NCBI GenBank assembly: GCA_045594795.1
Contig: JAZNZF010000059.1
Span: 1-62,107 of the forward strand
DNA from: UMGS1532 sp045594795
GTDB taxonomy: Bacteria > Bacillota > Clostridia > Oscillospirales > Acutalibacteraceae
Length of the DNA: 62,107 bases
Direction: 5' to 3'
Below, piece by piece: positions 9,186-18,691 of the stretch; within the stretch, counting starts at the first letter, position 1; each line of letters begins with the position of its first letter. The position numbers and the translations under genes were made by a program. A model generated the notes under the pieces. The model was not told the origin of the DNA. It was given only the letters and a program-made list of their open reading frames with translations, and ran no database searches.

Positions 9186-10682
9186 ATGTTATATCAAAGC
9201 ACAAGAAGTAATAACGAAAAAATTAGCGCTGCAAAGGCTATTCTTCGCGGCATTGCAACAGATGGCGGCCTTTATATGCCCGAAAGCTTAAACGCGGTAG
9301 ATTTTGATTATAAGAAAACAATAAAAATGGATACCTTCCAAATTGCTAATTATGTTCTCTCGACCCTCTTTAGCGACTTCTCTGAAGACGAGATGGGAGA
9401 GCTTGTAAAAAAAGCATATAGCAATAAATTTGAAACCGATATTTTAACACCTACCGTTAAGGTTGGCGAAAGCTTTGTGTTAGAACTTTTCAGAGGTCCT
9501 ACAAGTGCCTTTAAAGACGTTGCTTTGTCAATGCTTCCGCAGTTAATGACAGCCTCGAGAAAGAAGTTGAATATCGAAGAGGAAACTGTTATTCTAACTG
9601 CAACAAGCGGTGATACCGGTAAAGCGGCTCTCGAGGGCTTCCACGATGTTGAGGGTACAAAGATAATTGTTTTCTACCCACACGGTGGCGTTAGTCCAAT
9701 TCAAAAGGCACAAATGGTAACACAAACAGGTAACAATGTTTGCGTATGTGCTGTGCGTGGTAATTTTGATGATGCACAAACAGGAGTAAAAAAGATATTC
9801 AATACCTGCGCTAAAGAGAATCTGCTTAGTGGTACGGGTTGCGAGCTTTCAAGCGCTAACTCTATTAATGTTGGCAGACTTGCACCACAGATAGTTTATT
9901 ATTTTCGCGCTTATGCCGATTTGGTAAATAACGGTGAAATCAAGCTTGGAGATAAGGTTAATTTCGTTGTTCCAACCGGTAATTTTGGTGATATACTTGC
10001 AGGATATTTTGCTAAGCTCTTAGGTCTACCTGTTGACAGACTTGTATGTGCCTCAAATTCAAACGATGTTTTAACAGAGTTTTTAAACACAGGCAGATAC
10101 AACCGTAAACGCACCTTCTTCAAAACCGTTTCTCCCTCTATGGATATACTTGTTTCCAGCAACTTAGAAAGACTTTTATATTTAGCTCTTGGTTGTGATT
10201 CCCAAAAAACCGCTTCTTATATGAAGCAGCTTGAGCAAGAGGGTGAATATACCATCGAGCCTGAGGTTTTAGATGAGCTTAAAAGTGTATTCTGGGCAGG
10301 TTGTTGTGATGATGAAGCTACCGAGAAAACCATAGGTGAGGTATACACTAAATACAACTACTTGTGCGACACACACACTGCAGTTGGCTGGAACGTAGCC
10401 GAGCAGTTTAAAAAGGCTACGGGTAACCCTAACCCTGTTATTGTTCTTTCAACCGCTTCACCTTATAAGTTCGCAGATGCAGTAAGCCGTGCAATAGGTC
10501 TTAAAGAAGAAAATGACGAATTCTTGCTTATGGATAAATTATCCGCCGCAACTAACACTCCCATCCCGTCGGGTCTTGCTGGGCTAAAGGGTAAAAAAGA
10601 GCTGCATACCGACGTTATTGATAAAGATAAAATGTTAGAATTTGTTTTGGGCAAATTAGGTGAAACCGAATGGACCAAGTAG
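9186..10682 (+). CDS. thrC: Threonine synthase
   Basis: ThrC converts O-phosphohomoserine to threonine using PLP. The protein has the long N-terminal domain of the E. coli/yeast-type enzymes (YQSTRS start, GIATDGGLYMPE), and the PLP lysine lies in SAFKDVALS at about residue 110; 498 residues fits this class. An upstream in-frame TTG at 9168 would add six residues, but GGAG at about 9174-9178 is well placed for the ATG at 9186, so that start is preferred. It overlaps thrB by 13 bases, implying coupled translation, and is divergent from hom. Confidence 0.96.
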   Translation: MLYQSTRSNNEKISAAKAILRGIATDGGLYMPESLNAVDFDYKKTIKMDTFQIANYVLSTLFSDFSEDEMGELVKKAYSNKFETDILTPTVKVGESFVLELFRGPTSAFKDVALSMLPQLMTASRKKLNIEEETVILTATSGDTGKAALEGFHDVEGTKIIVFYPHGGVSPIQKAQMVTQTGNNVCVCAVRGNFDDAQTGVKKIFNTCAKENLLSGTGCELSSANSINVGRLAPQIVYYFRAYADLVNNGEIKLGDKVNFVVPTGNFGDILAGYFAKLLGLPVDRLVCASNSNDVLTEFLNTGRYNRKRTFFKTVSPSMDILVSSNLERLLYLALGCDSQKTASYMKQLEQEGEYTIEPEVLDELKSVFWAGCCDDEATEKTIGEVYTKYNYLCDTHTAVGWNVAEQFKKATGNPNPVIVLSTASPYKFADAVSRAIGLKEENDEFLLMDKLSAATNTPIPSGLAGLKGKKELHTDVIDKDKMLEFVLGKLGETEWTK

Positions 10683-11560
10683 TTGTAAAAATTCCTGCTA
10701 CAACGGCTAATATGGGTCCTGGGTTCGACTGTGTCGGTTGTGCTTTATCGGTGTATAATTCAATCACCTTTAAAAAGCTTCCAAGTGGCGTAATAGTAGA
10801 TGGCAAGGAAAGGAATTTCCCTAACGATAAAAGCCTTGTAGTAAGCGCATATAAAACCGCACTTTCCGAACTTAAGCAAAGCTTTAGTGGTGTGTCTATC
10901 GATATTAATTCGCAAATTCCTGTAACACGCGGACTGGGTTCAAGTGCTGCAATAATTGTGGGCAGTGTTACAGCTGCATATTTGCTAAGCGGATTAGAAC
11001 CGGATAAGCAGAAAATATTCGAAATAGCTTCTAAAATTGAAGGTCACCCAGACAATGTAGCTCCTGCAATTTTCGGGGGTCTGACCGCCTCGTTTATGGA
11101 TGGCGGTGTTCCGTACACTGTAAAATATAATATTAACAGAAAATGGAAATTTACCGCTTTAGTTCCAAGCTTTAGGTTAAATACTACAAAGGCGCGTGCC
11201 GCACTCCCTCGCGCAATTACGGTAAGGGATGCTGTTTACAATTTGTCACGCACTGCGGTTATGTTAAAGGCATTTGAAAGCGGTGACGAACAAATGCTTA
11301 AAATTGCTCTAAACGATAGACTGCATCAACCCTATAGAAAAATGCTTATAAGGGATTATTCTAAAATTGAAAGCATTGCTAAAAACCTTGGTTGCACCGC
11401 TGTTTATTTGAGTGGAGCAGGCCCAACAATTATGTGCATTTCTTCAAAACAAAATTTCGCAAACGAAATGGCAATTCGACTTAAATCCGAGCATAAGAAT
11501 AATTGGGAAGTGCTACCGCTTGAGGTTGATAATAACGGCGTTCAATATTACGAGGTGTAA
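10670..11560 (+). CDS. thrB: Homoserine kinase
   Basis: ThrB phosphorylates homoserine with ATP to give the ThrC substrate. The 296 residues are a typical GHMP kinase: an N-terminal PATTANMGPGFDC segment, the phosphate-binding GLGSSAA loop (residues 88-94) and a C-terminal LSGAGPTI motif. The ATG lies inside the last codons of thrC, preceded by AGGTGA. With hom, lysC, asd and thrC it completes the route from aspartate to threonine within 6 kb. Confidence 0.96.
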   Translation: MDQVVVKIPATTANMGPGFDCVGCALSVYNSITFKKLPSGVIVDGKERNFPNDKSLVVSAYKTALSELKQSFSGVSIDINSQIPVTRGLGSSAAIIVGSVTAAYLLSGLEPDKQKIFEIASKIEGHPDNVAPAIFGGLTASFMDGGVPYTVKYNINRKWKFTALVPSFRLNTTKARAALPRAITVRDAVYNLSRTAVMLKAFESGDEQMLKIALNDRLHQPYRKMLIRDYSKIESIAKNLGCTAVYLSGAGPTIMCISSKQNFANEMAIRLKSEHKNNWEVLPLEVDNNGVQYYEV

Positions 11561-11616
11561 TAATGTACAAACATTCCCTCATAATTTCTATAAAGAGATT
11601 ATGGGGGGATATTTTT

Positions 11617-12369
11617 ATGCGATATTTATTATTAACAAGACGGCAGCTAACGGTAGCCATTTCGTGTGTACTTGTGCTTACTTTGGCAGTTGTAGGTACT
11701 GTAAGTGCCTTTGCGATGTCAAACCGCAAGTTACCGATTTATTGTGTAGAGAATAACAAAAAGCAAATTTCAATAAGCTTCGATGCGGCTTGGGGAGCTG
11801 ACGATACCGACCAGCTTATAAGCATACTCGAAAAACACAAAGTAAAGGCTACATTTTTCGTTGTGGGTGCTTGGGTAGATAAGTATCCCGACGAGGTTAA
11901 AAAGCTATCAGAAGCAGGGCACAGGGTAGAAAATCACTCAAACTCGCACCCGTATATGACTAAGCTGTCAACCGATAAAATGGTTACAGAGCTAACCGCT
12001 TGTAATGATAAAATAAAAGAGATAACAGGCAGACAACCTAAGCTTTTTAGGGCGCCGTACGGTGATTATAATAATGCGGTTATCGAAGCTGTAGAAAGTG
12101 TAAATATGTATACTATTCAGTGGAATATAGATTCTCTCGATTGGTTTGAAAGTGCAACACCCGAGAGCATAATCGAAAACGTAACTAAAAAGGCAACCGA
12201 CGGTTCTATTATACTAATGCATAACGACGCTGAACATACACCCGAGGCTCTGCCGACCATCCTAAAAACTCTGCAAGACGATGGCTATGAGTTTGTACTA
12301 ATCGAAGACCTGATTATGAAAGAAAACTACACTATAGACCATACGGGCAAACAGTGTAAAAATAATTAA
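11617..12369 (+). CDS. PdaB-like polysaccharide deacetylase (CE4/NodB fold)
   Basis: A membrane-anchored member of the NodB/CE4 family. After a short basic start and one transmembrane helix (about residues 10-33) comes the NodB domain: SFDAAWG (motif 1), HSNSHP (motif 2, metal-binding His pair), RAPYGDYN (motif 3), DSLDW (motif 4) and ILMHN (motif 5). Classical deacetylases have TFDDG in motif 1; the SFDxxWG form is the signature of sporulation PdaB/YlxY-type proteins, so ordinary chitin or peptidoglycan deacetylase activity is uncertain. An ATG at 11563 is possible, but the GGGGGG just before 11617 and a better signal anchor favour the later start. Neighbouring tepA and spoIIIE support a sporulation link. 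Confidence 0.8.
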   Translation: MRYLLLTRRQLTVAISCVLVLTLAVVGTVSAFAMSNRKLPIYCVENNKKQISISFDAAWGADDTDQLISILEKHKVKATFFVVGAWVDKYPDEVKKLSEAGHRVENHSNSHPYMTKLSTDKMVTELTACNDKIKEITGRQPKLFRAPYGDYNNAVIEAVESVNMYTIQWNIDSLDWFESATPESIIENVTKKATDGSIILMHNDAEHTPEALPTILKTLQDDGYEFVLIEDLIMKENYTIDHTGKQCKNN

Positions 12370-12387
12370 AGTATATAAATACAATCA

Positions 12388-12449
12388 AAACCTATAATTG
12401 CTATAAATCTAACGTAGTATGTCGTTAGTAAATTAGTAATTATAGGTTT
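12388..12449. terminator. Nested inverted repeat, probable terminator
   Basis: A perfect 12-bp stem (AAACCTATAATT / AATTATAGGTTT) encloses a second short hairpin (TAACG / CGTTA, about 12410-12426). It lies 19 bases after the deacetylase stop and before the tepA promoter. It is AT-rich, so terminator function is an inference. Confidence 0.5.
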
Positions 12450-12479
12450 AATTTCATTATAATTTATTCATCAGTACAC

Positions 12480-12508
12480 TTGCAAATACGCTGAATAAAT
12501 GGTATAAT
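12480..12508 (+). promoter_or_regulatory. Promoter for tepA
   Basis: TTGCAA (12480-12485), a 17-base spacer and TATAAT (12503-12508), 46 bases before the tepA ATG. This fits the main vegetative sigma factor. Confidence 0.65.
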
Positions 12509-12554
12509 TAACAATATATTGAAGATAATAAACTAACGGAAAGGTTGGTTTATT

Positions 12555-13301
12555 ATGAGTGAATACGAAAATAATACACAGTGCCAAGAAAACGAGGGTA
12601 ATGATTCTGGAACAAACGAAAGCGAAAACCCACAGTTAGAGCAAATAGAAAAGCTTGGTTCTGTAACCTCAACTCACGGCAAACACGTTATACATTGCTT
12701 AACGGTAGTTGGGCAAATAGAAGGGCATTATATATTACCCTCTCAAAACAAAACCACTAAGTACGAGCACGTTATTCCGCAATTAGTGGCTATAGAAGAG
12801 GATAAGCAAATTGAAGGTTTGCTTATAATCCTAAACACAGTAGGCGGTGATGTTGAAGCAGGCCTTGCCATTGCCGAGCTTATTGCGGGTATGAAAAAGC
12901 CTACGGTATCTTTGGTCTTAGGCGGTGGCCATTCTATTGGTGTTCCGCTTGCAGTTTCTGCAAAACGGTCGTTTATAGCTCCATCTGCTACAATGACCTT
13001 GCACCCCGTTAGAACGTCAGGACTTGTTTTAGGCGTACCGCAAATGCTTAATTATTTCGATAAAATGCAGGATAGAATAATTCGCTTTATAACCGACAAC
13101 TCAAATATTTCGGGTGAAAGATTTAAAAATCTTATGCTAAACGTCGGCGAGCTTGTTACCGATATGGGTACTGTTTTAGAGGGCGAGGCGGCAGTTAAAG
13201 AGGGGTTAATCGATAACCTTGGCGGTCTTCGTGATGCTATTGATTGCCTCTATCAGCTTATAGAGGAGGGCGGCGAAATTGCTACTACACACGATTGCTG
13301 A
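12555..13301 (+). CDS. tepA: ClpP-like serine protease, TepA family
   Basis: The protein has the ClpP/crotonase fold of the TepA (translocation-enhancing protein) family, cytoplasmic peptidases without an obvious Clp ATPase partner. An N-terminal acidic tail of about 28 residues is followed by the protease domain, with NTVGGDVEAG, the nucleophile region GGGHSIGVPLA (Ser127) and TLHPVR (His150). The order tepA-ylzJ-spoIIIE matches Bacillus subtilis, which supports the name. The ribosome binding site is a plain GGAAAGG. The 3' end overlaps the small ylzJ-like gene. Confidence 0.88.
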   Translation: MSEYENNTQCQENEGNDSGTNESENPQLEQIEKLGSVTSTHGKHVIHCLTVVGQIEGHYILPSQNKTTKYEHVIPQLVAIEEDKQIEGLLIILNTVGGDVEAGLAIAELIAGMKKPTVSLVLGGGHSIGVPLAVSAKRSFIAPSATMTLHPVRTSGLVLGVPQMLNYFDKMQDRIIRFITDNSNISGERFKNLMLNVGELVTDMGTVLEGEAAVKEGLIDNLGGLRDAIDCLYQLIEEGGEIATTHDC

Positions 13302-13458
13302 CCCTAAGATGATTTTTCCACAAAAATATAATGAGGTTAAGTATTATAAATTAAAGCACGGATATGCTACCTGCGAGGTAACGAAAAGTGGCTTACAGCT
13401 TCGTTCTATTAATTCCACCAATCCTACCGATTATTTGAAATTCGGTATTACCACGTAA
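13279..13458 (+). CDS. ylzJ: YlzJ-like small protein (59 residues)
   Basis: A short frame starts with TTG at 13279 inside the end of tepA and ends at TAA 13456-13458. A perfect AGGAGG at 13264-13269 stands nine bases before the TTG, which decides the start. The product begins MLLHTIADPKMIFPQ and has an aromatic middle and an NPTDYL motif near the end. This matches the outline of YlzJ proteins (an ILYT-type start and a DPQDYL-type end), and YlzJ also lies between tepA and spoIIIE in Bacillus. Function is unknown. The recognition is from pattern and position, not from a search. Confidence 0.75.
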   Translation: MLLHTIADPKMIFPQKYNEVKYYKLKHGYATCEVTKSGLQLRSINSTNPTDYLKFGITT

Positions 13459-13520
13459 ATTTATTTAGCAGGGCGTTTTTGCCGCCTTGCTATACATACA
13501 ATTATTGAGGTGTTACATAA

Positions 13521-15980
13521 ATGGCTACTAAAAAGCGTAGTAAATCAAGCAAAAAAAAGCGCCCTGCAAGTGCAACAGCAACAAGCATTATGCAAGAGCA
13601 ACAACCCGAGCAACTCTCGGGTAAAAAACAGGTAAGCGCAATTATTATGTTCGCGGCTGCCGTGTTTTTAATGTTCGTTGCGCTTATTTCATCAAGCGAA
13701 AAAAATGTGTGGAACTGGCTACATAACACAATGTTTGGCTTGTTTGGAATATGTGCGTACATAATGCCCATAATTTTAGGCGCAATCGCTATCGCAGGCG
13801 CTATGGAGAAATACGACAATAAGTTTACAACAAGAACGGTCGAGGGTGGTTTACTTGTTTGGTTTATTTGTGCGGCTATGGATATATTCTCGGGTATATC
13901 AAAGTCCACCGATTTTATATTGCACATAACAACCTCGTTCAAGTACAATGAGGTTTATGGCGGTGTGTTTGGCGCGTTGCTTGGTCACCCAATGTATAAA
14001 GCGCTTGGCGATACGGGTGCAAAAATCACCATAATTATTTTAATAATAGTTGTGCTTATGTTTATAACCGGCACAACCCTTATCAGCGCATATAAAATGC
14101 TTGCAAAACCAATTAAATCTGCAGGCGCTGCTATTGAAAACAGGCTTGAAGAACACGAAAAGCGCCGCGAAGAACAACGCGCAAAGTTCCAGCTTGATGT
14201 ACCAGTTCCTGGCGAAGAACGTGGAAAATCGGTAGAGGAAGTAACCGAACAACCATTAAATGTTGCCGACAAACGACGCAAGGTTATAGCGGCTTATAGG
14301 GGAGAGGAATATTCACCCGAGCCACAACTCGACGTAGAAAAAGAACCCGAACCATTAGAAGAGCCTAAAAATATAGCAGCTGATGATACTGCTATCACCG
14401 AGCCACAAACCCAAGAAACTGCCGCTGAAACCCCTGATGCACCAATGCTTGAGGGCATCTCTAATGAAGTTACATTAGAAGATATCCCCGAAGACGAGGA
14501 TGCTTATCGTTTCCCACCACTCTCGCTCTTGCAAGAGCCAACGGGTATGGGTAACGCCGCATCAGACCACGAGGCAGTAGGCGAACAGCTTGTTAATATC
14601 TTGCGTAGCTTTGGTGTAGAAACAAAAATTATTAACATTAGTGTAGGCCCTTCTGTTACAAGATACGAGCTACAACCTGCAGCGGGTGTTAAAATAAGCA
14701 AAATTACAGGCCTTTCAAACGATATTGCAATGAACCTTGCCGCAGCAGGTGTCCGTATTGAAGCACCTATCCCAAATAAACCTGCAGTTGGTATTGAAGT
14801 ACCTAACAAAACTGCCGGTATGGTAACCGTGCGTGAAATTATAGATTCCAAGGCGTTTACCTCTTCAAAGTCAAAGCTAACCGTTGCGTTAGGTCGCGAT
14901 ATAGCAGGCGTTCCTATAGTTACCGATATAGCAAAAATGCCACACGGACTAATTGCGGGTGCTACCGGCTCTGGTAAGTCCGTATGTATTAACTCGTTTA
15001 TTGTTAGCCTGCTTTACAATGCTAATCCCGACGAGGTTAAGCTCTTGATGATTGACCCTAAGGTCGTAGAGCTTGGCGTGTATAACGGCATTCCACACCT
15101 GCTTGTTCCTGTAGTTACCGACCCTCGCAAAGCCTCGGGTGCTCTCGGCTGGGCGGTTACCGAAATGGAAAACCGCTATAAGCTTTTTGCCGAGAACGAC
15201 GTTAGAAACTTAGAGGGTTATAACCGCCTGGCAGAAAAATCAGATACGCTGATTAAAATGCCTCAAATCGTTATTATAATTGACGAGCTTGCCGACCTTA
15301 TGATGTCAGCACCTCACGAGGTTGAGGATTCAATTTGTAGAATCGCACAAAAAGCACGTGCCGCAGGTATGCATCTGCTTATTGCTACCCAGCGTCCTTC
15401 TGTAGATGTTATTACGGGTATTATTAAAGCCAACATTCCTTCGCGTGTAGCCTTTATGGTTTCTTCTGCTACAGACAGTAGAACCATACTTGATACAGGT
15501 GGTGCAGAAAAACTGCTTGGCCGTGGTGATATGCTGTTTGCACCTGTAGGCGCAATCAAGCCTCGCCGTATACAAGGCTGCTTTGTAAGTGACGAAGAGG
15601 TAGAAAATGTAGTAGAATTCATCAAAGGTGTCAGAAAAGGCGAGTACGACGACGGTATTATGGAAGAAATAGAGCGTCAAGCCGCCGCAGCAGATAATAA
15701 AAAATCTAAGTCATCTGACGGTGACGGGGATAGCGAAGCCGATGCTATGCTCGGTGCCGCTATTGAATGTGTTGTAGATAACGGACAAGCATCTACATCT
15801 CTATTACAACGTAGGTTAAAGTTGGGCTATGCCCGTGCCGCGCGTATTATGGACCAAATGGCAGAGCGTGGAATTATAGGTCCTTATGAGGGTGCAAAGC
15901 CTCGCTCTGTGCTTATTACCAAGGCTCAGCTTTTGGAGATGCAGGCACGCGGAGAAGACAGCTCGAATACGGAAGAATAA
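13521..15980 (+). CDS. spoIIIE: DNA translocase FtsK/SpoIIIE
   Basis: An 819-residue membrane-anchored motor that pumps chromosomal DNA through the division or sporulation septum. A basic N-terminus (about 35 residues) is followed by four membrane helices (about residues 36-195), an acidic low-complexity linker (about 210-320), the alpha/beta RecA-like motor with Walker A GATGSGKS (about 480-487) and Walker B IIIDELADL, and a C-terminal winged-helix gamma domain (about 745-810) for sequence-guided loading. The gene follows tepA and ylzJ as in Bacillus; with cotJ genes nearby a role in sporulation is likely, and it may be the only FtsK. Confidence 0.95.
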   Translation: MATKKRSKSSKKKRPASATATSIMQEQQPEQLSGKKQVSAIIMFAAAVFLMFVALISSSEKNVWNWLHNTMFGLFGICAYIMPIILGAIAIAGAMEKYDNKFTTRTVEGGLLVWFICAAMDIFSGISKSTDFILHITTSFKYNEVYGGVFGALLGHPMYKALGDTGAKITIIILIIVVLMFITGTTLISAYKMLAKPIKSAGAAIENRLEEHEKRREEQRAKFQLDVPVPGEERGKSVEEVTEQPLNVADKRRKVIAAYRGEEYSPEPQLDVEKEPEPLEEPKNIAADDTAITEPQTQETAAETPDAPMLEGISNEVTLEDIPEDEDAYRFPPLSLLQEPTGMGNAASDHEAVGEQLVNILRSFGVETKIINISVGPSVTRYELQPAAGVKISKITGLSNDIAMNLAAAGVRIEAPIPNKPAVGIEVPNKTAGMVTVREIIDSKAFTSSKSKLTVALGRDIAGVPIVTDIAKMPHGLIAGATGSGKSVCINSFIVSLLYNANPDEVKLLMIDPKVVELGVYNGIPHLLVPVVTDPRKASGALGWAVTEMENRYKLFAENDVRNLEGYNRLAEKSDTLIKMPQIVIIIDELADLMMSAPHEVEDSICRIAQKARAAGMHLLIATQRPSVDVITGIIKANIPSRVAFMVSSATDSRTILDTGGAEKLLGRGDMLFAPVGAIKPRRIQGCFVSDEEVENVVEFIKGVRKGEYDDGIMEEIERQAAAADNKKSKSSDGDGDSEADAMLGAAIECVVDNGQASTSLLQRRLKLGYARAARIMDQMAERGIIGPYEGAKPRSVLITKAQLLEMQARGEDSSNTEE

Positions 15981-15982
15981 TT

Positions 15983-17845
15983 ATGTTTTTACCTATTACT
16001 AAAAAAGATATGAATTTAAGAGGTTGGGAACAGTGCGATTTTATAATCGTTACGGGCGATGCCTATGTCGACCACCCAACCTTTGGCACTGCCATAATAT
16101 CAAGGGTATTAGAGGATAGTGGCTACAAAGTCGGTATTATTTCCCAACCAAATTGGAAAAACGATACCGACTTTTTAAAGCTTGGCACACCTAAATACGC
16201 ATTTATGGTAAATGCAGGTAATATTGATTCTATGGTGGCACATTACACTGCCGCTAAACGTAAGCGTAGTACCGATGCGTATTCACCTAGTAATCGTACG
16301 GGTTTGCGACCCGATAGGGCGGTAACGGTATATTCTAACCGCTTGCGTCAAATTTTTGGTGACATACCAATTATTATTGGCGGGGTAGAGGCGTCACTTC
16401 GTCGATTTGCTCATTATGACTATTGGGCAGATACTGTTATGCCATCAGTTTTAATTGACAGCAAAGCAGATATTTTGTCCTTTGGTATGGGCGAAAAACA
16501 AACCGTGCAAATTGCAAATGCCTTAAGCTCGGGTGCTGGTGTAGAGGGTTTGCGCCAAATTCTTGGCGTTTGCTATATTACCGATAACGCCGAGGGATTA
16601 AAGGGTATAACCTTGCCGTCATACGATTCGTGCAAAAATTCCAAAGAGAAGTATGCAGAGGCTTGCCGTATTGAGTACGACGAGCAGGATGCAGTTAGAG
16701 GCAAACGGCTTATTCAACAGCACGGTAAAAGGTATTTGGTGCAAAATCCCCCGATGCCACCTTTAACAACCGAGGAGCTTGATAAGGTTTACGAACTGCC
16801 ATTTGAAAGGTATTATCACCCAAGCTATGAAAAACTTGGCGGCGTTCCTGCAATAGAAGAGGTAGAGTTTTCTATCACCCATAATCGTGGTTGCTTTGGT
16901 GCTTGTAATTTCTGTTCTATTGCTTTTCATCAGGGCAGACAAATTGCAGTGCGTAGCAAAGAGTCTATCTTGAAAGAAGCAAAAAAGCTTACCGAAAACC
17001 CACATTTTAAGGGGTATATTCACGATGTTGGCGGCCCTACTGCTAATTTTAGAAAACCATCATGCGAAAAACAATTAAAGTACGGTGTTTGCAAGGGTAA
17101 AAAATGTTTAGCTCCCACACCTTGTAAAAATTTAGAGGTTGACCATACCGAGTATATTGATATACTAAATTCCATCAGAGAAATACCTAAAATTAAAAAG
17201 GTATTTATTCGCTCGGGTGTAAGGTTCGATTATCTTTTAGAAGATGAAAGCCGCGAATTTTTAAAAACACTTGTACGTAACCACGTAAGCGGACAGTTAA
17301 AGGTAGCACCGGAACATTGCTCTGCTGCTGTGCTTGATAAAATGGGCAAGCCACATATAGAGGTGTATAAACGCTTTGCCGATGAGTTTTATAAGGTAAC
17401 AAAAGGTATGGGTAAAGAGCAGTATTTGGTACCGTATCTAATGTCAAGTCACCCCGGTAGCACCCTGAAGGACGCTATAGAGCTTGCACTATTTTTAAAG
17501 CGCGAAAAAATAAGACCCGAGCAGGTACAAGATTTCTATCCAACCCCTGGTACACTTTCAACCGCTATGTATTATACGGGTATCGACCCGCATACTAACA
17601 AAAAGGTATTTGTTCCAAAGTCGGCAGAGGAAAAGAAGTTGCAACGCGCCTTACTACAGTATTTTAAACCTGAAAATCGCGAGTTGGTTGTCAAAGCGCT
17701 CATTATAGCAGGCAGAACAGATTTAATCGGTAGTGGTAAAAACTGCTTAATTACGGGTAACGTTAACAAAGCTCAGGGTAAATCTAAGCCCCGAAAACAA
17801 GTAAGCCGAATGGGTGGAAAATGGGATGGTAAAAAACGCAGATAG
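15983..17845 (+). CDS. YgiQ-family radical SAM protein
   Basis: A 620-residue radical SAM enzyme of the YgiQ family (UPF0313); its reaction is not established. The N-terminal region (about 1-280) carries the family start FLPITKKDM and a GDAYVDHPTFG motif, the 4Fe-4S/SAM site is CFGACNFC (about residues 303-311; the C-x3-C-x2-C pattern), and a further Cys group (CEKQLKYGVCKGKKCL...C) lies about 355-380. The C-terminus is Lys/Arg-rich. It begins two bases after the spoIIIE stop, so the two are probably co-transcribed. Confidence 0.9.
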   Translation: MFLPITKKDMNLRGWEQCDFIIVTGDAYVDHPTFGTAIISRVLEDSGYKVGIISQPNWKNDTDFLKLGTPKYAFMVNAGNIDSMVAHYTAAKRKRSTDAYSPSNRTGLRPDRAVTVYSNRLRQIFGDIPIIIGGVEASLRRFAHYDYWADTVMPSVLIDSKADILSFGMGEKQTVQIANALSSGAGVEGLRQILGVCYITDNAEGLKGITLPSYDSCKNSKEKYAEACRIEYDEQDAVRGKRLIQQHGKRYLVQNPPMPPLTTEELDKVYELPFERYYHPSYEKLGGVPAIEEVEFSITHNRGCFGACNFCSIAFHQGRQIAVRSKESILKEAKKLTENPHFKGYIHDVGGPTANFRKPSCEKQLKYGVCKGKKCLAPTPCKNLEVDHTEYIDILNSIREIPKIKKVFIRSGVRFDYLLEDESREFLKTLVRNHVSGQLKVAPEHCSAAVLDKMGKPHIEVYKRFADEFYKVTKGMGKEQYLVPYLMSSHPGSTLKDAIELALFLKREKIRPEQVQDFYPTPGTLSTAMYYTGIDPHTNKKVFVPKSAEEKKLQRALLQYFKPENRELVVKALIIAGRTDLIGSGKNCLITGNVNKAQGKSKPRKQVSRMGGKWDGKKRR

Positions 17846-17855
17846 GTGAGGAAAA

Positions 17856-18065
17856 ATGATTATTGTTGATAGAATTGAAAAAGATATTGCCGTATGCGAG
17901 GATAATGGTGAATTTATCAATATTTCTATAAATAATATAATCGGTAACCTACATGAAGGCGCCGTGCTTATTAAAACCGAAAGTGGATACCTTGTGGACG
18001 AAGACCTAACCTTTGCGCGCAAGAAAATAATTTTTGACAAGCAGAAAAAATTATTTAATATTTAA
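17856..18065 (+). CDS. DUF3006-family small protein
   Basis: A 69-residue protein with the IVDRIE start, an AVCEDNGE strand and a C-terminal charged helix with a DExxxARKK-like end, the layout of DUF3006 proteins common in Firmicutes. Function is unknown. It starts 10 bases after the radical SAM gene with a GGTGAGG site and is the last gene before a strong terminator, so it belongs to the spoIIIE transcript. Confidence 0.75.
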   Translation: MIIVDRIEKDIAVCEDNGEFINISINNIIGNLHEGAVLIKTESGYLVDEDLTFARKKIIFDKQKKLFNI

Positions 18066-18073
18066 GAGTAAAC

Positions 18074-18102
18074 GCCCAGATATTTTGATATCTGGGCTTT
18101 TT
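18074..18102 (+). terminator. Rho-independent terminator
   Basis: A 10-bp perfect stem (GCCCAGATAT / ATATCTGGGC) with a 4-base loop is followed by TTTTT, 8 bases after the DUF3006 stop. Confidence 0.9.
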
Positions 18103-18148
18103 GTATGTTTTGGTAAAAGTGTGGCATAATTATTTTGGAGGTATTTTT

Positions 18149-18691
18149 ATGCAAAATTTAATTGGAACTAAAACCGAGCGAAATTTAAGAGAGGCTTTTG
18201 CGGGTGAATGTATGGCACACGCAAAGTACAAGTATTATTCTGACAAAGCAAAAAAAGACGGTTATAATCAAATCGCAAATATTTTTAAAGAAACAGCGCG
18301 TAATGAGAAAGAGCATGCAGAAATTTGGTTTAAACTGCTGCACAATGGTGAAATGCCAGCGACTCTTGAAAATCTAAAAGATGGAGCAACTGGTGAAAAT
18401 TTTGAGTGGACCGAAATGTATAGCCGTATGGCAAACGAAGCTAAAGAAGAAGGCTTTAATGAAATAGCCTTTCTTTTTGAAAAGGTTGCAGAAATTGAAA
18501 AACGGCACGAAGAACGCTATCGTAAGCTAATTTCAAATGTAGAAGGCGGCTTAGTGTTCTCTCGCGATGGAGATGTAATGTGGCAATGCGGTGCGTGCGG
18601 TCACATACATTTTGGTAAAACTGCACCCGAAATGTGTCCTGTTTGCAAACACGAAAAGGCATACTTTGCAACCTATTGCGAAAACTATTAA
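18149..18691 (+). CDS. Rubrerythrin
   Basis: Rubrerythrin is a cytoplasmic NADH-linked peroxide reductase of anaerobes. The 180 residues hold a ferritin-like four-helix domain (about 1-135) with the diiron ExxH pairs (NEKEHAE, EKRHEE), then a C-terminal rubredoxin-like site with CGAC and CPVC. An in-frame ATG at 18101 lies in the T-run of the preceding terminator, while the ATG at 18149 has a clear TTGGAGG, so the later start is used. It stands alone. Confidence 0.95.
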   Translation: MQNLIGTKTERNLREAFAGECMAHAKYKYYSDKAKKDGYNQIANIFKETARNEKEHAEIWFKLLHNGEMPATLENLKDGATGENFEWTEMYSRMANEAKEEGFNEIAFLFEKVAEIEKRHEERYRKLISNVEGGLVFSRDGDVMWQCGACGHIHFGKTAPEMCPVCKHEKAYFATYCENY

